NCBI RefSeq assembly: GCF_026421305.1
Contig: NZ_JAPJBQ010000001.1
Location: forward strand, 62,001 to 126,000
Reading direction: 5' to 3'
Source of the DNA: Dyella silvae
GTDB lineage: Bacteria; Pseudomonadota; Gammaproteobacteria; Xanthomonadales; Rhodanobacteraceae
Length of the DNA: 64,000 bases
Both the position numbers and the translations under genes were made by a program. The notes beneath the pieces are model-generated. The model did not search any database and was not told the origin of the DNA. It worked only from the letters and a program-made list of their open reading frames with translations. Shown in pieces: positions 47,709 through 56,760 of the stretch (position 1 is the first letter of the stretch; each line of letters starts with the position of its first letter).

Positions 47709-50273
47709 GTGACCAGAAAAAAAGAACCGCGCAACGGCAAGCAGGAGGCCAAGCACGGCCCGCAGGCGCCGAAGAAAGGCGCTGGCCGTATTAAGCGCTC
47801 GGCGGTCGATCCGTCGCGCCGCCAGGTGGGTGTCGTCAGTGACCCGCAGGCCGAGCGCGAGGCGCAGCGGTATGAGCGCCCCATCCCCAGCCGTGAGGCC
47901 ATCCTCGCGTTGCTCGAACAACGCGGCGAACTGCTGACCGAGGCGCGCATCGCCGAGGCGCTTTCGCTTCTCGACGAATACGAACTCAACGCCCTGCGCA
48001 AGCGCCTCGGTGCCATGGTGCGCGATGGTCAGTTGTTGCTGGGCCGCCGGGGCGGTTATGCGCCGGCCAGCAAGCTGGATCTGCTCCAGGGCGTGGTGCT
48101 GGCTAACGCCGAGGGCTACGGGTTTCTGCGGCCGGATGACGGCAGCGAGGATCTGTACCTCTCGCCACAACAGATGCGCAGCGTGCTGCATGGCGATCGC
48201 GTGCTGGGCAGCGTGGTCGGTCTCGACCGGCGCGGCCGCCGGCAGGGCGCCATTGTGGAGGTGCTTCAGCGCCGTTCGCCGCGTCTGGTGGGGCGGGTGG
48301 TCATCGAGAACGGCGTGACGCTGGTCGCGCCCGACGATCGCCGTCTGCACCAGGATGTGATGATCGTGCCCGGGCAGGATATGGGTGCGCGCTCCGGTCA
48401 GATCGTCGTGGCCGAGATCACCGATCCGCCGACGCCGCATCGTGGTCCGATGGGTGCGATCCGCGCCGTACTGGGTGAGCGCCTGCAGCCGTCTTTGTTG
48501 GTCGAGATGGCCATTGCCAGCCACGACCTGCCGCACGATTGGCCCGATGCAGTAACGCGCGACGCGGCTCAGGTCGAACCGCAGGTGACCGCGGCCGAAC
48601 GCGAGGGCAGGGTGGATCTGCGCTCGCTGCCGTTGGTCACCATCGATGGCGCCGATGCGCGCGACTTCGACGATGCGGTTTACGCCGAGCCCAAGCGAGG
48701 CGGCGGTTACCGGCTTGTGGTGGCCATTGCCGATGTCTCCCATTACGTCAAGGTCGGCTCAGCGCTGGACAAGGAAGCCTACGAGCGCAGCACCTCCACT
48801 TATTTCCCGGGCTTCGTGGTGCCGATGCTGCCGGAGACGCTCTCCAACGGCATCTGCTCGCTCAATCCCAAGGTCGAACGCCTGTGCATGGTGTGCGACA
48901 TGCACGTCAATACCGAAGGCGAAGTCACCCGCTCGAAGTTCTACGACGCGGTGATGCGCTCGCACGCCCGGCTTACTTACGATCGTGTGTGGCAGGCCAT
49001 CGGCCTCAATGATGCGGATGCACGCCACGAACTGGCCGACGTCATGCCGCAGATCGAGCACCTGCACGGCCTCTACAAGCTGATGGCTGCGCAGCGCAAA
49101 CGACGTGGTGCCATTGATTTCGAAACACCGGAAGTGAAGTTCCGTCTCGATCAGCGAGGCGAGGTCGAGCAAGCAAGCGCCACGGAGCGCAACGATGCGC
49201 ACAAGCTGATCGAGGAATGCATGATCGCCGCCAACGTGCAGGCGGCGTTGTTCCTCGACAAGAAAAAGATTCCCGCCTTGTTCCGCGCGCACGAGCCGCC
49301 GCCGGCGGAGAAGTACGAAGATCTGCAGCAGTTTTTGCGCGAGTTCAAACTGCGCATGCCACCGGTGGAGGAAGTAACGCCCGGCGATTATGCCGATGTG
49401 CTGCGCCTGGTGCAGGATCGCCCTGAGCGTGAGCTGATCCAGTCCGTATTGCTGCGCTCGCAGAGCATGGCAGCCTATCAGCCTGACAATCGCGGCCACT
49501 TTGGCCTGGCGCTGGAGGCTTACGCCCATTTCACCTCGCCCATTCGGCGGTATCCGGATCTGCTGGTCCACCGCGCGATTCGCTATGCCATCGCCGGTGG
49601 CAAGCCCTCCGGCTATAGCTACAGCCCGGGTGAAATGGCAGCCATGGCCGTGCATTGCTCGCAGCGCGAGCGCCGCGCCGAAGAAGCCGAGCGCGATGTG
49701 GACGAGCGCTTCAAGTGTGCATGGATGTCCAAGCACGTGGGCAGCGAATTCGACGGTACTGTCACCGGCGTCACCTCGTTCGGCCTGTTTGTCGAACTGG
49801 ACGAATCGAAGGTGTCGGGTCTGGTGCATATCAGCCAGCTTTCCAACGACTACTACCACTTCGATCCGGTACGCCACCTGCTGAAGGGCGAGCGGTCGGG
49901 CATGCAGTTCCGCCTTGGCGATCACGTGCGCATCCAGGTACTGCGCGCCAGTCTGGAGGATCGAAAGATCGATTTCCGGCTGGTGTCGCCCCGCAAGGAG
50001 AAAGCGACGGTACCGCCACCGCGTACCGAGCGGCGCTACGACTATGCCGCAGCCGGCGAACGCTACTCGCTGCCGCCGGGCAGGGGGACGCCGCGCCCCG
50101 CGCCGCGCGATAATGCGCAACCGGTGTCGTCGCGCAAGACGGCAGAGGGCAAGCCGACCAGCAGCCAGGGTGTGTTCGGCAAGGTCAAGTCGGCCGCCAA
50201 GGGCAAGTTGAAGGCGGCCAAGGACGCGGTAACCAAAGCCCGCAACGCAGGCAAGAAGAAAGGCAAACGATGA
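47709..50273 (+). CDS. rnr: ribonuclease R
   Basis: An 854-residue 3'-5' exoribonuclease that degrades structured RNA. A basic N-terminus and helix-turn-helix-like region precede cold-shock domains (VLANAEGYGFLRPDDGSEDLYL), the catalytic RNB domain (TIDGADARDFDDAVYAE with the metal aspartates) and an S1 domain (EFDGTVTGVTSFGLFVELDE). The C-terminus (about 790-854) is Lys/Ala-rich, as in proteins that bind ribosomes. The start is GTG 47709, preceded by AAGG. The stop overlaps rlmB by 4 bases. Confidence 0.95.
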   Translation: MTRKKEPRNGKQEAKHGPQAPKKGAGRIKRSAVDPSRRQVGVVSDPQAEREAQRYERPIPSREAILALLEQRGELLTEARIAEALSLLDEYELNALRKRLGAMVRDGQLLLGRRGGYAPASKLDLLQGVVLANAEGYGFLRPDDGSEDLYLSPQQMRSVLHGDRVLGSVVGLDRRGRRQGAIVEVLQRRSPRLVGRVVIENGVTLVAPDDRRLHQDVMIVPGQDMGARSGQIVVAEITDPPTPHRGPMGAIRAVLGERLQPSLLVEMAIASHDLPHDWPDAVTRDAAQVEPQVTAAEREGRVDLRSLPLVTIDGADARDFDDAVYAEPKRGGGYRLVVAIADVSHYVKVGSALDKEAYERSTSTYFPGFVVPMLPETLSNGICSLNPKVERLCMVCDMHVNTEGEVTRSKFYDAVMRSHARLTYDRVWQAIGLNDADARHELADVMPQIEHLHGLYKLMAAQRKRRGAIDFETPEVKFRLDQRGEVEQASATERNDAHKLIEECMIAANVQAALFLDKKKIPALFRAHEPPPAEKYEDLQQFLREFKLRMPPVEEVTPGDYADVLRLVQDRPERELIQSVLLRSQSMAAYQPDNRGHFGLALEAYAHFTSPIRRYPDLLVHRAIRYAIAGGKPSGYSYSPGEMAAMAVHCSQRERRAEEAERDVDERFKCAWMSKHVGSEFDGTVTGVTSFGLFVELDESKVSGLVHISQLSNDYYHFDPVRHLLKGERSGMQFRLGDHVRIQVLRASLEDRKIDFRLVSPRKEKATVPPPRTERRYDYAAAGERYSLPPGRGTPRPAPRDNAQPVSSRKTAEGKPTSSQGVFGKVKSAAKGKLKAAKDAVTKARNAGKKKGKR

Positions 50274-51016
50274 GTGAGAGCTGGATTGTCGGAATCAACC
50301 CGGTCGAGGGTGCGCTGACCAACGATGCGTCGCGCGTGCGCGAAGTACTGGTGGAGCAGGGTCAGCGCAACGCGCGTGTACAGGAGCTGGCAACGCGGGC
50401 CAAAGCGTTGAACATTCCAGTACACCATCGCCCACGCGAGCAGCTCGACAAGCTGGCCGGTGAAGCCCGGCATCAGGGTGTGGTGGCGCTGTATGAGGCG
50501 CCGCCGATGGGCAACGAAAACGATATCTTGGGTCTGGTGGAAGCGGCAGGACAGGATGCTTTGGTGCTGGTGCTGGATGGCGTGACCGATCCGCACAACC
50601 TGGGTGCCTGTCTGCGCAGCGCAGCGGCAGCCCGTGCGACGGCCGTGATCGTGCCGAAGGATCGCGCAGTGGGCCTGACGCCCGTGGTGCGTCGTGCGTC
50701 TGCTGGTGGCGCCGATCGTGTGCCATTGATCGCGGCTACCAATCTTGCGCGCGCCCTGCGAACGCTCAAGGATGCCGGTGTTTGGATCACGGGTCTCGCC
50801 GGAGATACCGACACAAGCATTTACAGCATCGACATGAAGGGACCTGTCGCATTGGTACTCGGCAGCGAAGGCGAGGGCATGCGCCGCCTCACGCGCGAGA
50901 CCTGCGACTTCGTAGCAAAGATTCCCATGCCGGGCACTATGGAAAGCCTCAATGTATCGGTGGCTACCGGCGTCGTCCTGTTTGAAGCACTGCGTCAAAG
51001 GAGTGAAAAGCGATGA
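50270..51016 (+). CDS. rlmB: 23S rRNA (guanosine-2'-O)-methyltransferase RlmB
   Basis: A 248-residue SpoU-family methyltransferase for Gm2251 of 23S rRNA. It has a substrate-binding N-terminal domain and a knotted SPOUT domain with VTDPHNLGACLRSAAA, VLGSEGEGMRRL and IPMPGTMESLNVSVA. rnr and rlmB are neighbours in E. coli too. It overlaps both neighbours by 4 bases. Confidence 0.96.
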   Translation: MSESWIVGINPVEGALTNDASRVREVLVEQGQRNARVQELATRAKALNIPVHHRPREQLDKLAGEARHQGVVALYEAPPMGNENDILGLVEAAGQDALVLVLDGVTDPHNLGACLRSAAAARATAVIVPKDRAVGLTPVVRRASAGGADRVPLIAATNLARALRTLKDAGVWITGLAGDTDTSIYSIDMKGPVALVLGSEGEGMRRLTRETCDFVAKIPMPGTMESLNVSVATGVVLFEALRQRSEKR

Positions 51017-51300
51017 CCTTCTTATGGCACGACTGGGCGGGTTACATCGGCGTGGTACTAGTGCTGCTGGCGTTCCTGCTGCTACAGGCTCACAAACTGC
51101 ATGGCAACGGGCTTGTCTATCAGTTGATGAACGTGCTCGGTGCTCTGGGCGTGATCCTGTCACTGGTGTTCGGCACGGCCATGAATTGGCCGGCCTTCCT
51201 GATGCAGGTCGCGTGGGTCGTCATCGGCGTGTACGGCATCATGCATTCGGCGCGCGCGCGGCGCGAAGCACGTGAGCTGGGCGACAAGATCGCTTCCTGA
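51013..51300 (+). CDS. small membrane protein, CBU_0592-like
   Basis: A 95-residue protein with three hydrophobic segments (YIGVVLVLLAFLLLQAHKL, LMNVLGALGVILSLVFG, WPAFLMQVAWVVIGVYGIM) and a basic C-terminal tail. The pattern, with NGLVYQLMNVLGA in the middle, fits a small membrane domain seen in proteins such as Coxiella CBU_0592; function is unknown. The start overlaps the rlmB stop by 4 bases, so it is co-translated with it. Confidence 0.75.
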   Translation: MTFLWHDWAGYIGVVLVLLAFLLLQAHKLHGNGLVYQLMNVLGALGVILSLVFGTAMNWPAFLMQVAWVVIGVYGIMHSARARREARELGDKIAS

Positions 51301-51360
51301 ATAAGGAATTCAGGCGGCTTGTGTAAAATGGAGCGACTGGTCCCGCAATGGGGCCAGTCT

Positions 51361-51406
51361 GCGGGGACGACTCCGCAAGCATGTGTTATCGCAGGGACGG
51401 CCCTGC
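51361..51406 (+). promoter_or_regulatory. guanidine-II (mini-ykkC) riboswitch
   Basis: Two hairpins with the diagnostic ACGR loops: GCGGGG-ACGA-CTCCGC (51361-51376) and GCAGGG-ACGG-CCCTGC (51391-51406), 14 bases apart. The second ends 22 bases before the SMR exporter start, beside its ribosome binding site AGAGGAG. Guanidine binding is known to free translation of such genes. A further hairpin at about 51335-51358 precedes it. Confidence 0.93.
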
Positions 51407-51428
51407 GCTTCATCCAGAGGAGCACATC

Positions 51429-51752
51429 ATGCCCTGGATTTATCTTGCTCTTGCCGGCCTGTTCGAAGTGATCTGGGCCATCGGGCTCAAATACACCGAA
51501 GGCTTCAGCCGCCTGTGGCCCAGTGCTATTACCGTGTCCGCCATGACGGTCAGCATCATCCTGCTCGCGATGGCGGTGAAGACATTGCCAATCGGTACTG
51601 CTTATGCGATCTGGACCGGCATTGGTGCAGTGGGTGCCGTTATTCTCGGCATGGTGCTGTTCGGTGACTCGGCCTCGCCATTGCGTTTGGCCTGTGTGGG
51701 TCTGGTGCTGGCTGGCATCGTCGGTCTGAAGCTCACCAGCGGTCAGACCTGA
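51429..51752 (+). CDS. gdx: guanidinium exporter of the SMR family (SugE/Gdx)
   Basis: A 107-residue proton-coupled exporter with four membrane helices. [20 protein letters not shown] carries the essential Glu of helix 1 in the SugE/Gdx form ([14 protein letters not shown]); [14 protein letters not shown] is typical of SMR proteins. The guanidine-II riboswitch upstream supports guanidinium as substrate. The ATG at 51429 follows AGAGGAG. A strong terminator follows. Confidence 0.95.
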   Translation: MPWIYLALAGLFEVIWAIGLKYTEGFSRLWPSAITVSAMTVSIILLAMAVKTLPIGTAYAIWTGIGAVGAVILGMVLFGDSASPLRLACVGLVLAGIVGLKLTSGQT

Positions 51753-51768
51753 TCGCCGGCTCAAAAAC

Positions 51769-51808
51769 AAAAAAAGCCCCGGATCCATGTCCGGGGCTTT
51801 TTTTTGTT
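51769..51808. terminator. bidirectional terminator between gdx and phoU
   Basis: A long A-run and AGCCCCGGA (51775-51783) pair with TCCGGGGCT and a T-run of nine. It ends both gdx (plus) and the pst-phoU operon (minus). Confidence 0.9.
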
Positions 51809-51824
51809 TCGATGCTTACGGCGC

Positions 51825-52559
51825 TCAGTCGTCCTTGTTGCCCAGCTTGGTCAACTCAGGATTGGACGTGAAGTCGCGCTTGGCACGCTGGGCGTTGAGC
51901 GGTTCGCCGTTGACCTGATACCAAATGCTTTCGGCGATGTTGGTGGCGTGGTCGCCGATGCGCTCGATGTTCTTGGCCATGAACAGCAGATGCGTGCACG
52001 GCGTGATGTTGCGCGGATCTTCCATCATGTAGGTGAGCAGCTGGCGGAAGTAACCGGTATAGGCTTCGTCCAGCTCGGCGTCGTCCTTCCACACCTGATA
52101 GGCGCGCTCGGCATCGCGGTCGCGATAGGCGATCAGCACGTCACGCACTTCCTGCGCAGCCAGCTCGGCGAGATAGCCCAGGCCTTTGGTCGGAGCGATG
52201 GGAGCGACCATCGACAGCGGGATGGAGCGCTTGGCCACGTTGGCGGCGTAGTCGCCGATGCGCTCGATATCGGCGGCGATGCGCAGCGCGGCGAACACGT
52301 TGCGAAGATCGCCGGCGATGGGTGCGCGCAGGGCCAGCAGACGCACCACGTCGTGGCTGATTTCCTGCTCGAGCTGATCGATGGCGTCGTCGTTGTTGAC
52401 CACGTGTTGCGCGGCGCGCTCATCGCGGCGGTCGATGACATCGATGGCCGATTCCAACTGGCTCACCGCAAGCTCGCCCATGCGAACGATCTCGCCGGTG
52501 AGGCGTGTCAGCTCGTCGTCGTAGCTCTTGATGATGTGTTCTTTGCTGCTGCCGCTCAT
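51825..52559 (-). CDS. phoU: phosphate signalling regulator PhoU
   Basis: A 244-residue two-bundle helical protein that connects the PstSCAB transporter to PhoR and keeps the Pho regulon off when phosphate is plentiful. Two repeats of the PhoU metal motif are visible (DxxER-type: RIADIERIGDYAANVAK and FMAKNIERIGDHATNIAE). The start at 52559 fits the family; relatives begin with a short polar tail. It is the last gene of pstSCAB-phoU. Confidence 0.96.
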   Translation of the reverse strand: MSGSSKEHIIKSYDDELTRLTGEIVRMGELAVSQLESAIDVIDRRDERAAQHVVNNDDAIDQLEQEISHDVVRLLALRAPIAGDLRNVFAALRIAADIERIGDYAANVAKRSIPLSMVAPIAPTKGLGYLAELAAQEVRDVLIAYRDRDAERAYQVWKDDAELDEAYTGYFRQLLTYMMEDPRNITPCTHLLFMAKNIERIGDHATNIAESIWYQVNGEPLNAQRAKRDFTSNPELTKLGNKDD

Positions 52560-52596
52560 GGGGGAGTCCCTATCAGTGGAGGGTGAGGCGGCGTGG

Positions 52597-52633
52597 CCCC
52601 TCACCCCAGCCCTCTCTCCGGAAGGGAGAGGGA
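52597..52633. repeat. CCCTCACCCCAGCCCTCTC-type intergenic repeat
   Basis: CCCCTCACCCCAGCCCTCTC followed by TCCGGAAGGGAGAGGGA can fold into a hairpin. GAGGGTGAGG just before (52580-52588) is complementary to CCTCACCC. Similar elements are scattered between genes in many proteobacteria. It sits between phoU and pstB. Confidence 0.6.
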
Positions 52634-52646
52634 GTGACGTCGTGTT

Positions 52647-53462
52647 TTAACCGAAACGACCGGTAATGTAATCCTCGGTCTGCTTCTTGCTCGGCTTGGT
52701 GAAGATCTGCTCGGTACGGTCGAACTCGATCAGCTCGCCCAGGTACATGAAAGCCGTGAGGTCCGAACAACGGGCCGCCTGTTGCATGTTGTGGGTGACG
52801 ATGACGATGGTGTACTGGCTCTTGAGCTCTTCGACCAGCTGCTCGATGCGGCCGGTGGCGATCGGGTCCAGCGCCGAGGTGGGTTCGTCCAGCAGCAGCA
52901 CTTCCGGCTTGAGCGCGATGCCGCGGGCGATACACAGACGCTGCTGCTGACCGCCGGAGAGGCCCAGCGCGCTCTGCTTGAGCTTGTCCTTCACCTCGTC
53001 CCACAGGGCGGCGCTGCGCAGCGCCTGCTCCACACGGATATCCATATCGGCGCGCGACAGCTTCTCGTGGTGACGAATGCCGTAGGCAACGTTTTCGAAA
53101 ATGGTCATCGGAAACGGCACCGGCTTCTGGAACACCATGCCGACCTTGCTGCGCAGTCGGTTCATGGAATAGCTGGCATCGAGAATGTTCTCGTCATCCA
53201 GAACGATCTCGCCCTTGGCTTCCAGCTTGGGATAGATCGCGTAGATGCGGTTGAAAATGCGCAGCAAGGTGGACTTGCCACAACCGGAGGGGCCGATGAT
53301 GGCCGTAACCTTCTTCTCCGGAATATCCATGTTGATGCCTTTCAGCGCATGGAAACCGTCGTAGTAGAAGTGCAGGTCGCGCACCTTCAGCTTGGTGGGC
53401 GCGATAGGGGCCGACGTAGCCGCGGACTGCGGGTGGATGCCGGCGGCGGCGGACTCAGTCAT
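52647..53462 (-). CDS. pstB: phosphate ABC transporter ATP-binding protein PstB
   Basis: A 271-residue ATPase. Walker A is GPSGCGKS, the signature is LSGGQQQRL, Walker B is [11 protein letters not shown], and ITHN-like VTHNMQQA holds the switch His. [18 protein letters not shown] is typical of PstB. The start at 53462 overlaps pstA by 8 bases. Confidence 0.97.
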   Translation of the reverse strand: MTESAAAGIHPQSAATSAPIAPTKLKVRDLHFYYDGFHALKGINMDIPEKKVTAIIGPSGCGKSTLLRIFNRIYAIYPKLEAKGEIVLDDENILDASYSMNRLRSKVGMVFQKPVPFPMTIFENVAYGIRHHEKLSRADMDIRVEQALRSAALWDEVKDKLKQSALGLSGGQQQRLCIARGIALKPEVLLLDEPTSALDPIATGRIEQLVEELKSQYTIVIVTHNMQQAARCSDLTAFMYLGELIEFDRTEQIFTKPSKKQTEDYITGRFG

Positions 53463-54330
53463 GGGACACCTTATTGCGTGAAAGGACCAGACGGGAAGCA
53501 AGACTCAGCAGCAGCACGAACATGGTGAGCACGAACGCGCCGGCCCAGGCGATGGCGTGCATCGCGTCACCCGGATCGTTGGCGTACTGATAGATCACCT
53601 GGGGCAGGCTGGACATCTTGTCCGACGGGTTGAAGGTCATGTAGTTGTTGCCGAAGGACGTGAACAGCAGCGGGGCGGTTTCACCGCTGATGCGCGCCAA
53701 AGCCAGCAACACACCGGTGATGATGCCCGAGCGTGCGGCACGGACGAGAATCTGCAGGGTCAGCTTCCACTGCGGAATACCGAGCGATAGCGCGGCCTCG
53801 CGCAGGGTGGAGGGCACCAGGCGCAGCATTTCGTCCGACGTGCGAACGATTACCGGCAGTGCGATCAGCGCCAGCGCCAGACCGCCGGCCCAGCCGGAGA
53901 AGGTGGTCGAGCCGCTGGTGAGCGCCGTGGTCGGCAGCACGATGATGGTGTACACGAACAGACCCAGCACGATCGATGGCGCCGACAGCAGAATGTCGTT
54001 GAGGAAGCGAATCGACTCGCCCAACCGGGTGCCGTTCGCGTACTCGGCCAGCCAGGTGCCGGCCAGCACGCCGATCGGCGTGGCGATAAGGATGCCGATC
54101 AGGTTGACGATGAGGCTGCCCACCATGGCGTTGGCCAGGCCGCCGTCTTCGCCGTAAGCGGTGATCTTGGTGAACAGCTGCGGATGCAGCGCGCCGATGC
54201 CCTGGCGCAGCGTTTCCCACAAGATCCAGGCAAGGAACAGCAGGCCAACCAACGTAGCGCACATGCTCAGCGTCAGCGCCACGATGTTTTTGATGCGGCG
54301 GTGTGTGTAGAGGAAATTGCTGCTGGCCAT
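53455..54330 (-). CDS. pstA: phosphate ABC transporter permease PstA
   Basis: A 291-residue permease with about six membrane helices. [39 protein letters not shown] and the EAA loop ([19 protein letters not shown]) are typical. It overlaps pstB by 8 bases and shares one base with the pstC stop. Confidence 0.96.
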   Translation of the reverse strand: MASSNFLYTHRRIKNIVALTLSMCATLVGLLFLAWILWETLRQGIGALHPQLFTKITAYGEDGGLANAMVGSLIVNLIGILIATPIGVLAGTWLAEYANGTRLGESIRFLNDILLSAPSIVLGLFVYTIIVLPTTALTSGSTTFSGWAGGLALALIALPVIVRTSDEMLRLVPSTLREAALSLGIPQWKLTLQILVRAARSGIITGVLLALARISGETAPLLFTSFGNNYMTFNPSDKMSSLPQVIYQYANDPGDAMHAIAWAGAFVLTMFVLLLSLASRLVLSRNKVSHD

Positions 54331-55349
54331 CAGCGGCCCTCCTTATGAGCCAGCTGGCGCAGCATCCAGCGTGCGATCAACAGCACGATGAAAGTAACCA
54401 CGAACAGCAGGAAGGCCAATGCCATCAGCGTCGACTTCTGCAGGCCGGCGGCCTCGCTGAACTGGTTGGCGATGGTGGATGCAATGGAAGCACCCGGATC
54501 GAGAATGGATGCCGACAGCGTCATCGCATTGCCCAGCACGAAGGTCACCGCCATGGTTTCACCCAGCGCGCGACCCAGGCCCAGGAAAATGCCGCCAATC
54601 ACGGCCGAGCGGGTGTAGGGCAGCACGATGTCCCATACCACTTCCCAGGTGCTGGAGCCGAGCGCATAGGCCGACTCCTTCAGGCGCGACGGTACGGTTT
54701 GGAACACTTCGCGCATCACCGAGGAGATGAACGGGATGATCATCACCGCCAGCACCATGCCCGCGGTAAGCACGCTAGCGCCAAACGGATAGTCACTGCC
54801 GAACAGCTTGCCGACGAACGGAACGTGCTGTGCCACCCAGGAAAGCTTGCCGTCATCCGGCTTGTTGCCCAGATAGTTGGTCAGCCAGGGCTTGATGTGG
54901 TCGGCGAAGAAGGGCGCAAAAATAAACAGGCCCCACATGCCGTAAATGATCGAAGGGATACCGGCCAGCAGTTCGATGGCCGAAGCCACCGGCGTGCGCA
55001 GCCATGGCGGTGCCACTTCGGAAAGGTAGAGTGCGATGCCAAAGCTCACCGGCACCGCGATCAGCAGGGCAATCAGCGAGGTGGCGATGGTGCCGTACAC
55101 CGGCACGAGCGCGCCGTAGGTGTCGGAACTCGGATCCCAGGTGTCGCTGACCAGGAAATGCCAGCCGAATGTGCCGAAGGCATGGCGGCCGCCCCACAGA
55201 GTGGCGCCTGCGGCACCAAGCAGACAGGCCAACACGAGCAGGGCGCAACCTTTGAGCACCCAGCTGAACAGCCGGTCGTGCCTTGCGTCGCGATGCGCAC
55301 GCGCTTCCTGTGCCAGGGTGGAGGCGACGGCGCCAACATTCGCTTGCAT
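54330..55349 (-). CDS. pstC: phosphate ABC transporter permease PstC
   Basis: A 339-residue permease with about six helices. The N-terminus is polar (MQANVGAVASTLAQEARAHRD). The EAA loop is LKESAYALGSSTWEVVWDIVLP, followed by GRALGETMAVTFVLGN. An insert around residues 195-225 (NKPDDGKLSWVAQHVPFVGK) lengthens one periplasmic loop, as in many PstC. Start 55349 is chosen for GAGGGA upstream; 55370 is possible. Confidence 0.95.
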   Translation of the reverse strand: MQANVGAVASTLAQEARAHRDARHDRLFSWVLKGCALLVLACLLGAAGATLWGGRHAFGTFGWHFLVSDTWDPSSDTYGALVPVYGTIATSLIALLIAVPVSFGIALYLSEVAPPWLRTPVASAIELLAGIPSIIYGMWGLFIFAPFFADHIKPWLTNYLGNKPDDGKLSWVAQHVPFVGKLFGSDYPFGASVLTAGMVLAVMIIPFISSVMREVFQTVPSRLKESAYALGSSTWEVVWDIVLPYTRSAVIGGIFLGLGRALGETMAVTFVLGNAMTLSASILDPGASIASTIANQFSEAAGLQKSTLMALAFLLFVVTFIVLLIARWMLRQLAHKEGR

Positions 55350-55441
55350 GTGGAGTGCTTCCCTCAACATTGGGTCCGGCCGGCACGAGGGCCTGTCCGG
55401 TCGGTGGACGATGCGCCGCTTCCCGGCGCCTTTCAACGACA

Positions 55442-55467
55442 GGCCGCCCGAGGTTAGTCGGGCGGCC
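55442..55467 (-). other. stem-loop between pstS and pstC
   Basis: GGCCGCCCGA (55442-55451) and TCGGGCGGCC (55458-55467) form a perfect 10-bp stem with a 6-base loop in the 190-base gap between pstS and pstC. No T-run follows. Such stems often leave a stable, more abundant message for the binding protein. Confidence 0.6.
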
Positions 55468-55539
55468 GTGGTCATGCAGTCAAGCGGTCAGAGTAGGGCT
55501 CGTCGGTTGCCGTAGCATGACCGAGCGAGACTCCTCGGC

Positions 55540-56574
55540 TTAGTGCTTGTACTCGGTGCTCCAGTAAGCCGCGATCTTCTTGACCAGGCTGTCCGGCAGG
55601 GCGACGTAGTCGAGCGAGGCGGCGTCCTTCTGGCCGTTCTCGAGCGCCCACTTGAAGAACTCGAACGCCACCTTGGTGTGCTCGGCGTTCTTCGGCTTCT
55701 TGTACATCACCACCCAGGTGGTCGCCGTGATCGGCCATGCCTGCGCACCCGAGGCATTGGTCATGATCACGTTGAAGTCCTTGGCGCTGCCCCAGTCGGC
55801 GGTAGCGGCGGCAGCGGCGAAGGCCTCGGCGCTCGGCGCGACGACCTGGCCAGCGGCGTTCTTCAGGTTCACCCAGCTGATTTTGTTCTTCACGGCATAG
55901 GCGTATTCGACGTAGCCGATCGAACCGTTGATCTGCTTCACGTACTGCGACACGCCTTCGTTGCCCTTGCCGCCCACACCGGTCGGCCACTCAACGGCCG
56001 TGCCGAACTTCACCTTGGATGCCCAATCCGGGCTGACCTTGGAGAGGTAGTTGGTGAAGTTGAACGAGGTGCCCGAACCATCCGAACGATGCACAACGGT
56101 GATCTTCTTGGCCGGCAGGTTCACGCCAGCGTTCATCGCGGCGATCTTGGGGTCGTTCCACATGGTGATCTTGCCGAGGAAGATGTCGGCGAGGGTGGCG
56201 CCGTCCAGCTTGATCTGGCCAGCCGTGATACCCGGGATGTTGACCACCGGCACGATGCCGCCCACCACGACCGGGAACTGACCCAGACCGTACTGTGCGA
56301 GGTCTTCAGCCTTCACCGGAGCATCGGTGGCGCCGAAGTCGATGGTGCCTTCCTTGATCTGGGCCACACCGGCGCCCGAACCGACGGACTGGTAGTTGAG
56401 CTTGTTGCCGGTCTTTTCGGCGTAGTTGGCCGACCACTTGGAGAGCACCGGGTAGACAAAGCTCGAGCCCGCACCGGTGATATCGGTGGCGTGCGCGGAC
56501 ATGCCGAACAGCGAAGCCGCAGCGAACACTGCGGTGGTGCCGATACGGGACAGGTATTTGGTTGAGGTCAACAC
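55540..56574 (-). CDS. pstS: phosphate-binding periplasmic protein PstS
   Basis: A 344-residue periplasmic protein that captures phosphate and delivers it to PstCA. The signal peptide ends SAHATD. Phosphate-binding loops ITGAGSSFVYPVLSKWS, GSGAGVAQIKEGTIDFGATDAP and RSDGSGTSFNFTNYL are present. Translation starts at GTG 56574, 6 bases after AAGGAGC; no ATG fits the signal peptide. It leads the operon and is preceded by TGTCAT-type repeats. Confidence 0.97.
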   Translation of the reverse strand: MLTSTKYLSRIGTTAVFAAASLFGMSAHATDITGAGSSFVYPVLSKWSANYAEKTGNKLNYQSVGSGAGVAQIKEGTIDFGATDAPVKAEDLAQYGLGQFPVVVGGIVPVVNIPGITAGQIKLDGATLADIFLGKITMWNDPKIAAMNAGVNLPAKKITVVHRSDGSGTSFNFTNYLSKVSPDWASKVKFGTAVEWPTGVGGKGNEGVSQYVKQINGSIGYVEYAYAVKNKISWVNLKNAAGQVVAPSAEAFAAAAATADWGSAKDFNVIMTNASGAQAWPITATTWVVMYKKPKNAEHTKVAFEFFKWALENGQKDAASLDYVALPDSLVKKIAAYWSTEYKH

Positions 56575-56668
56575 GGTGGCTCCTTAAGCGATAAGGGTCT
56601 CGGGGGATTCCCGCCCGCCGTTATTTCATGCGTCACGTGTTGCAATGAAATGAGCTCAATGTTTCACC

Positions 56669-56702
56669 CATATGACAATCCGCCGGGTGTTGTCATATGA
56701 CA
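56669..56702 (-). promoter_or_regulatory. possible PhoB-binding region of pstS
   Basis: TGTCATATGACA, a perfect 12-bp palindrome, lies at 56691-56702. A further TGTCATATG on the minus strand lies at 56677-56669. TGTCAT is the core of the Pho box, but no clean pair of 11-base direct repeats is seen here, unlike the porin upstream region at 57509. Confidence 0.45.
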
Positions 56703-56760
56703 TTGATAAAGAAGAGATTAAGAAAACAGGCCAGGCCGGAGTTCAGGCGCCTGATTCTCT

